Positions 1 through 6,809 of a DNA stretch of 13,933 bases are shown piece after piece; position 1 is the first letter of the stretch; every line of letters begins with the position of its first letter. The stretch is from the NCBI GenBank assembly GCA_023415935.1, contig JAEZIX010000073.1:1-13933 (forward strand). Direction: 5' to 3'. A model generated the notes under the pieces. The model was not told the DNA's origin and did not search any database. It saw only the letters and a list, made by a program, of their open reading frames with translations. This DNA is from Cyanobacteria bacterium OH_CDB_20. Lineage in GTDB: Bacteria; Cyanobacteriota; Vampirovibrionia; Gastranaerophilales; Gastranaerophilaceae. Position numbers and translations under genes: made by a program.

Positions 1-5
1 GACAT
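1..5 (-). CDS. Start codon of a truncated minus-strand gene running off the left edge
   Basis: On the minus strand a perfect SD core (AGGAGGA, complement of 11-17) is followed after five bases by ATG (complement of 3-5), and the frame then leaves the window. Only the start codon and two more bases are visible, so no product can be named. The gene would be divergent from metG, with the roughly 70 bp AT-rich gap between them (18-92) holding both promoters. The basis is the SD-ATG pairing alone. Confidence 0.5.
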
Positions 6-92
6 ATTTATCCTCCTAAATCATTATTTATTTTATATTCTATTTCATTTATGCTAAATTTTATTTATCATTATTATATTATAAGGTGGGTT

Positions 93-1661
93 ATGGACAA
101 GTTTTATTTAACTACTGCAATAGATTACGTAAATGGGGCGCCTCACATTGGGCATGCTTACGAAAAAATTATGGCTGATGTAATTATCAGACACATGAAG
201 CAGCGATTAGATGATGTCTATTTTCTTACTGGAACTGATGAGCATGGTATAAAAATTCAAAAAACCGCAGCAGCTCAGGGTATTACTCCACAAGAACTTT
301 GTGATATAAATGCTCAAAAGTTTAAAGACGCATGGAAAGAGCTTGGAATAGAATATGACAAGCTAATCAGAACTACTGATTCAGACCACAAAATAATTGT
401 TCAAAAGATATTCGATAAATTATTAAAACAAGGTGATATTTATAAACGTTCTTATACAGGATTATACTGTCAGGGCTGTGAATCGTTTTTAAACGCAAGA
501 GATTTAACAGAAGACGGTTTATGCCCTGTTCATATGAAAAAACCGGAGGAAGTTAAAGAAGAAAATTATTTCTTTAAACTCTCAAATTATAAAGATAAAA
601 TTATTGAACACATCAAAAATAATCCTACATTTTTACTTCCTGCATTTAGAGTTAATGAAGTTTTAAATCAACTAGAAGATATCGAGGACATATCAGTTTC
701 AAGAACAAAATCCTCAGTTGAATGGGGAATACCTGTTTTAGGAGATGATGAACAAGTTATTTACGTTTGGATAGACGCTTTGTCAAACTATATAACTGCT
801 CTTGGATACGATACAGAAAATCCTTCAGAAATGTTCAAAAAATACTGGCCTGCTAATATCCAAGTTATTGGAAAAGATATTTTGAAATTCCACGTTATTT
901 ATTGGTCTGCAATACTTATGGCGCTTGGACTAGAGCTCCCAAATACAATCTTAGGACATGGCTGGATAACAATAGATGAATCAAAAATGAGTAAATCTGT
1001 CGGTAATGTTATTGCACCAAGTGATGTAATAAAGACTTTTAATATGAAAAATGCTGATGCTCTAAGATATTATATGATGTCTTGTGCGCCATTTGGGCGT
1101 GATGGCAACTATTCTGATGATGATTTCAAAGAAAAGGTTAATGCCCACTTAGCGAACAACATTGGGAACCTTCTGAACAGAAGCTTAAATATGCTTGTAA
1201 AATACTTTGATGGCGAGATTAAACCTGAATTTGTAACTTCAAAAGATGATTCAATTGCAATTCTAGCTCAAAATACACTTAACACTGTTAAAGAAAAGTT
1301 AGACGGCTATGAAGTTTCAGAAGCTGCTTTTGCTATTGTTGAATTTTCAAATTCTGTAAATAAATACGTGACAGATAATGCGCCATGGACTCTTGCTAAA
1401 GAAGAAAAAATGCTTGAATGTGGAAAAGTTTTATATAATACACTTCAAGCTATGCAATATATTGCGCTTCTTCTTTATCCATATTGCCCTAATATTTCAA
1501 AAGATATCTTAAATCAACTTTCTCTAGAAGAAAACTTTATGCTTGATACCCTTGAATGGAGAGCTTTAAAATCAGGTAAAATAACAGAACAAGATAAAAT
1601 CAAACCTGTATTTTTAAGGTTAGATTCAGAATTCGCTCAAGACAAGAAAAAAGGTAAATAA
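93..1661 (+). CDS. metG: Methionyl-tRNA synthetase (MetRS), short form
   Basis: Class I aminoacyl-tRNA synthetase that charges tRNA-Met with methionine in the cytoplasm. The 522-residue product shows the HIGH signature at residues 18-21 and KMSKS at 298-302. Between them lies a one-metal zinc knuckle with Cys126, Cys129, Cys144 and His147 (C-x2-C ... C-x2-H), and the anticodon-binding helical domain follows to the C-terminus. It lacks the C-terminal EMAP-like tRNA-binding domain of the ~677-residue E. coli enzyme, so it is a compact form. The ATG at 93 is chosen because AAGGTGGG at 83-90 lies just upstream and the protein then begins in the family-typical way (MDKFYLTTAIDYVNGAPHIG). An in-frame ATG at 51 would add 14 atypical residues and has no SD. 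prfB begins 3 nt after the stop, so the two genes are almost certainly co-transcribed. Confidence 0.96.
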   Translation: MDKFYLTTAIDYVNGAPHIGHAYEKIMADVIIRHMKQRLDDVYFLTGTDEHGIKIQKTAAAQGITPQELCDINAQKFKDAWKELGIEYDKLIRTTDSDHKIIVQKIFDKLLKQGDIYKRSYTGLYCQGCESFLNARDLTEDGLCPVHMKKPEEVKEENYFFKLSNYKDKIIEHIKNNPTFLLPAFRVNEVLNQLEDIEDISVSRTKSSVEWGIPVLGDDEQVIYVWIDALSNYITALGYDTENPSEMFKKYWPANIQVIGKDILKFHVIYWSAILMALGLELPNTILGHGWITIDESKMSKSVGNVIAPSDVIKTFNMKNADALRYYMMSCAPFGRDGNYSDDDFKEKVNAHLANNIGNLLNRSLNMLVKYFDGEIKPEFVTSKDDSIAILAQNTLNTVKEKLDGYEVSEAAFAIVEFSNSVNKYVTDNAPWTLAKEEKMLECGKVLYNTLQAMQYIALLLYPYCPNISKDILNQLSLEENFMLDTLEWRALKSGKITEQDKIKPVFLRLDSEFAQDKKKGK

Positions 1662-1664
1662 TTA

Positions 1665-2766
1665 ATGATAACAGAGGTCAAACAAACTTATAACGCTGTG
1701 AAGATAATGCTTGAAAAAGCGAAGGAGTGTCTTTGACCCTGATAAACTTTATAAAAAAATGCTTGCCTTGCAACTAGAACTTCAAGACTCTTCTGTATGG
1801 GAGAATACTGAATTATCAACAAAAATTTCACAAGATGTAAAAGAATGTAGGGATACTTTAGAACAAGTTGAAAGATGGGAAGAGCTTTTAAGTGATGCTG
1901 AAGTTTTAATAGAGCTTTATGAAGAAAGCAAAGAAGATGCTTCTCTTGAAGAAGCTCAAGACAATTTAAAAAAACTAAAAAAAGAATTAGAAACCTGGGA
2001 GGTTCAGAAAACTCTTGGCGGAGAATACGACAAGGCCGACGCTATTATTACAATCAATGCAGGTGCAGGTGGAACAGACGCTCAAGATTGGGCCCAAATG
2101 CTTTTTAGAATGTACTCAAGATGGGCAGAATCAAGAAACTGGAAAATTGACTTAATTGAACGTTCTGATGGTGACGAAGCAGGGATTAAGTCTGTAACGA
2201 TAAAAGTATCAGGAAAATATGCATATGGTCTTGCAAAAGCCGAAAAAGGTGTTCACAGACTAGTTAGAATTTCTCCATTTAATGCAAACGGAAAAAGACA
2301 AACTAGCTTTGCAAGTTTAGAAGTTTCACCGGTTGTAGAAGATTTCTCAAAGAAAATTGTCATTCCGCAAGAAGATCTTGTAGTTGATACGATGAGAGCA
2401 GGAGGAGCTGGAGGGCAGAATGTCAACAAAGTTGAAACAGCTGTAAGAATCTTGCATAAACCTACAGGAATTGTAGTAAGATGCCAACAGCAGCGTTCAC
2501 AGCTTCAAAATAAAGACACTGCAATGCAAATTCTTGCCTCAAAACTTCTTGCCATAAAGCAAGCTGAGCATGAAGAAAAACTCTCTAAATTAAAAGGTGA
2601 AAATGTTGATATAAATTTTGGTTCTCAAATCCGCTCTTATGTTTTCCATCCTTATAAAATGGTTAAAGATCATAGAACCAATTACGAAGTTGGAAATGTT
2701 GATGCTGTTATGAATGGCGAAATAGAGGATTTTATTGAGGTTTACCTTAAATCAACTATAAAATAG
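1665..2766 (+). CDS. prfB: Peptide chain release factor 2, with programmed +1 frameshift
   Basis: RF2 ends translation at UGA and UAA. The gene starts at ATG 1665, reads 23 codons (MITEVKQTYNAVKIMLEKAK then ECL) and meets an in-frame TGA at 1734-1736. A +1 slip on CTT-T then continues with GAC at 1735 to the stop at 2766, giving 366 residues (E. coli RF2 has 365). In the joined protein the stop-codon-reading tripeptide SPF is at 203-205 and the peptidyl-hydrolysis GGQ at 249-251, almost exactly the E. coli positions. The long helical N-terminal domain is present. An open frame taken from TTG 1711 would give an out-of-frame N-terminus (MKKRRSVF) and is not the real start. The SD is probably AAGGT at 1651-1655 inside the metG end, suggesting translational coupling. 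The gene is intact; the apparent frameshift is autoregulatory, not a mutation. Confidence 0.97.
1722..1736 (+). promoter_or_regulatory. prfB: prfB programmed +1 frameshift site
   Basis: The site reads AAGGAG TGT CTT TGA. An internal SD-like AGGAG sits 3 nt before the slippery CTT and the UGA stop, the same geometry as E. coli AGGGGG-TAT-CTT-TGA. When RF2 is scarce the ribosome pauses at UGA and the peptidyl-tRNA-Leu slips from CUU to UUU, entering the +1 frame. Two further zero-frame stops follow at once (TGA 1740-1742 and TAA 1743-1745), so non-shifted ribosomes are firmly terminated. Confidence 0.95.
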
Positions 2767-2768
2767 TG

Positions 2769-2798
2769 TTAACTTTTCTTAATATTTGTTCCTATATT
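2769..2798 (+). promoter_or_regulatory. Possible promoter upstream of the 759-residue coiled-coil gene
   Basis: A -35-like TTAACT (2769-2774) and a -10-like TATATT (2793-2798) are separated by 18 bp, just after the prfB stop. Matches to consensus are 4/6 and 5/6. The context is AT-rich, so chance matches are easy. Readthrough from metG-prfB is the alternative, as no clear terminator separates prfB from this gene. Confidence 0.35.
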
Positions 2799-2871
2799 TC
2801 TAAAGATTATGTGCCTTTTGACCGAAATAATAACCAAAGGGATTATTGTGTTTAATCCGGAAAGGGACAAA

Positions 2872-5151
2872 ATGAGTGGCGTAGATAAAGTATCGAGTGG
2901 TATTTCTACCGATAAATATCAACTTTTTAACTTTCTTAAGCAAAAGTATGACTACTCAAACACGTCTATATTTTTCGATAATATGGGCTATGGGACTGAC
3001 TTTGACTGGTCAACTTATGCTGAACTTCTAAATAGCACAGGGGAAATGCCTCAAATTCAAAAAACAGACACAGATGAAGTTGCAAAACAAAAAAGCTTTA
3101 TGCAAATAATCAAAGAAATATTCTCTCAAGAAACTGTAAAAACTGAAGCTGATACAAATAAAGACGGAAAACTTTCAGCTGATGAAATGAAAAATTATAT
3201 CTCAAATAACAATGTTACGGGTCTAGATGGGGATGCTTCAAACATTTCACTAAATGACCTTGAAAGTTTGTTAAATAATAAAAATATCAACTTAGCGCAA
3301 ACTGCTGCAGCTCTTGATGAAGCAGCAGGTGCAGGTGGAGGTGATACTGGTGGCCCAGCTCCATCTGGACCGTCATCAGGTACAGTAACCGGCTATCAGG
3401 ACACAACCTTTGATACAACTACGTATGAGGGGTCAACAGCAATGCTTGATGCTGCCGCTGCAGGAGTAGTAGGACTGTCTAATATGACCTCTGCTGATAT
3501 AGCTACTGATGGATCAATGCAGGCATTTTCACATGTTTCTGCAGCTCTTAGGACAGAATTACAAGAATGTGCAAAAACTAAAGAAGCTGCTGCTGCAACA
3601 AGAGATGAAGCTGCGGCAAAGGTTACAGATACAGCTTCTAAAGAACTTGTTGACAAATACTCGGCTGCAGTTGAAAAACAACAATCTACTCAAGAGAAAA
3701 TCACCGACTTATCTGGTAAACTTGACTATTGTACTAATGAGTCTGCTAATTTAGGGCAAACAATTACGTCACTTGAAGGTTCAATAAGTGGACTTGAAGG
3801 TCAAATTAAAAGTTCTGGCGGCTCAAATGAAACAGAAGAAGCAAAAGCTCAACGTGAAGCTTCTAATAATGCAATAAGACAAAGAATTGTTGCTCTTCAA
3901 CAAGAACTGTCAAATGCTAAAGCATCAAAAACCAAAATTGATGCTCAAATTGGTACATTGACTACAGCGCTTGGAACCGCAAAAACTGACTTAGAAACTG
4001 CAACTAAAGAGGTAACTGATACACAAGCAGCGCTCTCAACATTAACTGATGAAAATGCAATTGCATATGCAAACGCTGTCACTGATTATAATACTGCAGC
4101 AACTGCATATAATAGCAAAAAGTCAGAAATAGTCACTGCTGAAAATGAAGCGATTAAGAAAGAACAAGAAAATAATAGAAAGCTAGCAGAAGATCAACGT
4201 CAAAAAGATACTGATAGCTTGATAGCAACTGCTACTTCTCCAGAAGCATTAAAAGACGCTAAAGATTTCCAATCTCTTTCAAAACTATTGGAAGGCAAAA
4301 TGTCTGTTAATGATTTAGATCCAGAAAAAGACAAAGATTTAATTGCTGCATTCGAAGTAATTGATAAATTAACACCAGATCAAATTAAGGAAATTCAAGA
4401 AAAATTTGGCGGTACAGACATAAAAGAACTTGCAATGGTATTTAAAGGTACAGATTATTTATCAAAATTAGCAGGATATAATTATGACGACGCAGATGCT
4501 TTAATTTCAGATTATGAAAAATTAAAGACATTAGATGAAAATAGTGACGAGTATAAACAAATTGCCGACAAACTTAATGCTATTGAAGACCCAGCTGCAA
4601 TAATTATTCTTAATTATAGGCAAAGTGTTGATGCAGTTGGTGACGAATCAGATAAAGATGCTGTATTTGCAGATTTTGCAGGAAATCAAATATTAGACAA
4701 CAATGGTATTACCTTCGATGAACAGGGTAATCCACAAATACCTAAAGAAATGACCCAAGATCAACTTACTGCTATACAAAACAGATATGATTCAATGACA
4801 TTGCTACATCAATACACATATGCTAAAAACGAAGATGAAGCAAGTAGCAAATTTGCAGATGCAAAGAAAAAAGCAGAAACTCCAAATATTGATACAAGTA
4901 AAGAAATTGTGACTTCTACTGGGCAAATTATTTCTCTTGAATACTTAGGTATAGAGCCTGCTAAGAAAGCTGAAGAGCCAGCAGCCGGAACAGATCCTAA
5001 TGCAACTGCAGACCCTGCTACAGGGACTGAGCAACCAACAGCTGGAACAGACCCAAATGCCCAAACACCAAATGGATATGGCTCAGAAGACACTGATGGT
5101 GATGGATATACAGACACGGGTAAAGATCCACTAGAAGAAGAAGATGCATAA
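2872..5151 (+). CDS. Uncharacterised coiled-coil protein with calcium-loop motifs
   Basis: I do not recognise the family. The 759-residue product has no signal peptide or membrane span. Residues 94-105 (DTNKDGKLSADE) form a canonical 12-residue EF-hand loop, and a degenerate partner may start at D119. A Gly/Ser/Pro linker (about 151-172) leads to an Ala/Thr/Gln/Glu-rich region (about 220-450) with strong coiled-coil character. A mostly helical acidic region follows (450-690), then a Pro/Thr tail with the repeat AGTDPNA twice (705-711, 724-730). The C-terminus has a thrombospondin type 3-like loop, DTDGDGYTDTGKDP (740-753). ATG 2872 is preferred because GGAAAGGGA lies just upstream. An in-frame ATG at 2809 would add 21 residues without a good SD. 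The architecture of acidic Ca-loop plus long coiled coil resembles the minus-strand gene at 6810-8237, suggesting related roles. A structural, surface or secreted role by a signal-less route is speculation. Confidence 0.85.
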   Translation: MSGVDKVSSGISTDKYQLFNFLKQKYDYSNTSIFFDNMGYGTDFDWSTYAELLNSTGEMPQIQKTDTDEVAKQKSFMQIIKEIFSQETVKTEADTNKDGKLSADEMKNYISNNNVTGLDGDASNISLNDLESLLNNKNINLAQTAAALDEAAGAGGGDTGGPAPSGPSSGTVTGYQDTTFDTTTYEGSTAMLDAAAAGVVGLSNMTSADIATDGSMQAFSHVSAALRTELQECAKTKEAAAATRDEAAAKVTDTASKELVDKYSAAVEKQQSTQEKITDLSGKLDYCTNESANLGQTITSLEGSISGLEGQIKSSGGSNETEEAKAQREASNNAIRQRIVALQQELSNAKASKTKIDAQIGTLTTALGTAKTDLETATKEVTDTQAALSTLTDENAIAYANAVTDYNTAATAYNSKKSEIVTAENEAIKKEQENNRKLAEDQRQKDTDSLIATATSPEALKDAKDFQSLSKLLEGKMSVNDLDPEKDKDLIAAFEVIDKLTPDQIKEIQEKFGGTDIKELAMVFKGTDYLSKLAGYNYDDADALISDYEKLKTLDENSDEYKQIADKLNAIEDPAAIIILNYRQSVDAVGDESDKDAVFADFAGNQILDNNGITFDEQGNPQIPKEMTQDQLTAIQNRYDSMTLLHQYTYAKNEDEASSKFADAKKKAETPNIDTSKEIVTSTGQIISLEYLGIEPAKKAEEPAAGTDPNATADPATGTEQPTAGTDPNAQTPNGYGSEDTDGDGYTDTGKDPLEEEDA

Positions 5152-5163
5152 ATTAATAAACAA

Positions 5164-5190
5164 AAAAGAGTCAATTATATTGGCTCTTTT
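5164..5190 (+). terminator. Intrinsic terminator after the coiled-coil gene
   Basis: AAAAGAGTCA (5164-5173) pairs with TGGCTCTTTT (5181-5190) in a 10-bp stem with one G-U pair and a 7-nt loop. It lies 13 nt after the stop codon, and the U tract forms the right arm. Confidence 0.75.
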
Positions 5191-5202
5191 AATTATATAT
5201 TA

Positions 5203-5237
5203 AAAAAGGGCTCCAACTTTATTGTGGAACCCTTTTT
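5203..5237 (-). terminator. Intrinsic terminator of the tRNA-Asn gene (possibly bidirectional)
   Basis: AAAAAGGGCTCCA (5203-5215) and TGGAACCCTTTTT (5225-5237) form a 13-bp stem with one mismatched position and a 9-nt loop. On the minus strand the 3' arm ends in a run of U, about 10 nt after the tRNA 3' end, as expected for the tRNA transcript. The symmetry allows it to act as a second stop for the plus-strand gene too. Confidence 0.7.
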
Positions 5238-5246
5238 GATAAAAAA

Positions 5247-5318
<72 letters not shown>

Positions 5319-5340
5319 ATATGCTTTTCAGCTCATTAAT

Positions 5341-5370
5341 ATTATAAACACAAAAAAAATTTTATGCAAA
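5341..5370 (-). promoter_or_regulatory. Promoter of tRNA-Asn
   Basis: On the minus strand a -35-like TTTGCA (complement of 5365-5370) and a perfect -10 TATAAT (complement of 5341-5346) are 18 bp apart. The -10 ends 22 nt before the mature tRNA 5' end, giving a leader of about 15 nt for RNase P to remove. Confidence 0.65.
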
Positions 5371-5394
5371 TACTTTTTTCACTAAAATTTGTAA

Positions 5395-5400
5395 TATAAT
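5395..5400 (+). promoter_or_regulatory. -10 element of the pdxJ promoter
   Basis: A perfect TATAAT lies 31 nt before the pdxJ ATG, predicting a short leader of about 24 nt with SD AGAGGA at 5419-5424. No good -35 is seen at the usual distance; the sequence there is T-rich (5374-5379). This promoter and the divergent tRNA promoter are packed within about 60 bp. Confidence 0.5.
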
Positions 5401-5430
5401 ACTTGTGTAGAAAGTATTAGAGGATTGTTT

Positions 5431-6141
5431 ATGCTACTCGGTGTTAATATTGATCACGTTGCTACTTTGAGAAATGCAAGAGGAGGTAATGAGCCTGATG
5501 TCTTGTCGGCTGCACTAGTATGTCAGGAAGTTGGAGCTCATGGTATAACAATTCATCTGCGTGAAGACAGAAGACATATTAAAGATGCAGATTTGAAAAA
5601 CATTATGGCTAATATTAAATGCAATATAAATCTTGAAATGGCTGCTACAGAAGAAATGCAGAAAATTGCATTAGAGGCAAAACCTCAATATTGTTGTATA
5701 GTTCCTGAAAACAGAAAAGAAATAACTACTGAAGGCGGGCTTGATGTTGTATCACAGTTGCAAAAAATAACTGAGTTTGTAAAACCGCTTGTAGAAGCAG
5801 GGATTAAAGTGAGCCTTTTTATTGATGCTGATAAAGAGCAAATAATTTCTGCATCCAAAACTGGCGCTCCATATATAGAACTTCATACAGGAAGATACTC
5901 AGAAGCATTTGGCACAAATAATGAAGAAGCTGAGTTTTTAAAGCTTAAAGAGGCAGCAGAGCTTGGACAATCATTAGGTTTAAAAGTTAATGCAGGGCAT
6001 GGACTTAACTATGATAATGTTTCGAGAATGCATGAAATTAATGATTTAAAAGAGCTTAACATTGGGCACTCAATTATTTCAAAAGCAGTGTTCATTGGCT
6101 TAAAGCATGCTATAATAGAGATGCAAAATTTGATAAAATAA
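5431..6141 (+). CDS. pdxJ: Pyridoxine 5'-phosphate synthase
   Basis: PdxJ condenses 1-deoxyxylulose 5-phosphate with 3-amino-2-oxopropyl phosphate to form pyridoxine 5'-phosphate, the last ring-forming step of the DXP-dependent vitamin B6 pathway. The 236-residue TIM barrel (E. coli 243) has all the family blocks: VNIDHVATLRNARGG (5-19), GAHGITIHLREDRRHI (35-50), NLEMA (67-71), the PENRKE-TTEGGLDV region (92-106), FIDAD (130-134), IELHTGRYS (149-157) and VNAGHGLNYDN (186-196). His42, Glu69 and His190 line up with the E. coli catalytic His45, Glu72 and His193. ATG 5431 is six bases after AGAGGA. A TTG at 5425 is in frame but abuts the SD. No other B6 gene is adjacent. The enzyme implies the DXP-dependent rather than the PdxS/PdxT route in this organism. 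Confidence 0.97.
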   Translation: MLLGVNIDHVATLRNARGGNEPDVLSAALVCQEVGAHGITIHLREDRRHIKDADLKNIMANIKCNINLEMAATEEMQKIALEAKPQYCCIVPENRKEITTEGGLDVVSQLQKITEFVKPLVEAGIKVSLFIDADKEQIISASKTGAPYIELHTGRYSEAFGTNNEEAEFLKLKEAAELGQSLGLKVNAGHGLNYDNVSRMHEINDLKELNIGHSIISKAVFIGLKHAIIEMQNLIK

Positions 6142-6227
6142 ATCGTTGTTACATTCTTTTACAAGAATAGCAATTTTATCTATTCAGATGTTTTACAATA
6201 ACTGCATGTAAGTAAGAAGGTATAATT

Positions 6228-6755
6228 ATGGCTACAGGTATCAATACAAATACAAATTTATTTGACAAAATCCAAGGTGCTAATACACCTAAATACTCTG
6301 AAATAACTGCTCCAGTTGTTCCACCACAAACTGAACCAGCAGCGCCAACAGTGCCTGCAACTACTGTAGATTCTGTGGAAATCACTAAAACTGAAGAAAA
6401 ACCTAAAAAAGGCATTATCGGGAAATTTAAAGATTTCATTAGAACAATTAAAAAGTTTAACGCTACTATAGGTGGCTATACAAAAGCAACATTTGTTGGT
6501 GCTAAAGATGCAGTATTGGCAGGTTCAGCACTATTCACAATTGGTAGTGTAATTAACCACTTTAAAACAAAAGCTGCAACTAAAGCAGGTGAAGAAGCTC
6601 TTAAAAAATTAAGAAAACTTCCGTCAAAAACATTAGGTATTATTGGTGCAATTGCAGCAGTTGGAATCTCTTTCTGGAAGGCTTCACTTGAAGTCAACAA
6701 AGACAGAGCTGAAATTGACCACTCATGGACTAAAACACCAATTAACAATAATTAA
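6228..6755 (+). CDS. Uncharacterised small basic protein with two hydrophobic segments
   Basis: I do not recognise this 175-residue protein. The N-terminal part (about 1-55) is polar and rich in Pro, Thr and Ala with no signal peptide. A lysine-rich amphipathic stretch follows (about 56-78). Then come two hydrophobic, glycine/alanine-rich segments (about 89-109 and 136-150) separated by a basic linker (113-135). A polar tail ends in PINNN. The layout suggests a membrane-associated or membrane-inserting protein; two short helices forming a hairpin is an inference. The start is well supported: AAGAAGG at 6214-6220 lies 7 nt before ATG. The gene stands alone between pdxJ and a strong bidirectional terminator. 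A possible -10 (TACAAT, 6194-6199) lies upstream with no clear -35. Confidence 0.8.
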   Translation: MATGINTNTNLFDKIQGANTPKYSEITAPVVPPQTEPAAPTVPATTVDSVEITKTEEKPKKGIIGKFKDFIRTIKKFNATIGGYTKATFVGAKDAVLAGSALFTIGSVINHFKTKAATKAGEEALKKLRKLPSKTLGIIGAIAAVGISFWKASLEVNKDRAEIDHSWTKTPINNN

Positions 6756-6773
6756 TTTTAAAAAATAAACAAT

Positions 6774-6800
6774 AAAAAAGAGGCATTTGCCTCTTTTTTT
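6774..6800. terminator. Bidirectional intrinsic terminator between convergent genes
   Basis: AAAAAAGAGGC (6774-6784), loop ATTT, and GCCTCTTTTTT (6789-6799) form a perfect 11-bp stem with A and T tracts on both sides. It ends the 175-residue gene on plus and the calcium-loop gene on minus, whose stop is about 10 nt away. Confidence 0.9.
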
Positions 6801-6809
6801 ATTTGAATT

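Noticed and set aside
51..92. Upstream ATG at 51 as the metG start
   Set aside because: It adds 14 residues not typical of MetRS and has no SD, whereas ATG 93 has AAGGTGGG just upstream and gives the standard N-terminus.
1711..1734. TTG 1711 as an independent prfB start, or prfB as a frameshifted pseudogene
   Set aside because: The canonical RF2 slippery site explains the frame change, and the joined protein has the correct length and motif positions.
3396..3656. Minus-strand open frame inside the coiled-coil gene, and similar frames opposite or within other genes
   Set aside because: These have biased shadow compositions, no SD and no family resemblance, and lie fully inside well-supported genes.
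6153..6168. Hairpin ATTCTT-TTAC-AAGAAT after pdxJ as a terminator
   Set aside because: The stem has only 6 AT-rich pairs and no adjoining U tract; only a weak extension is possible, so it is not called.
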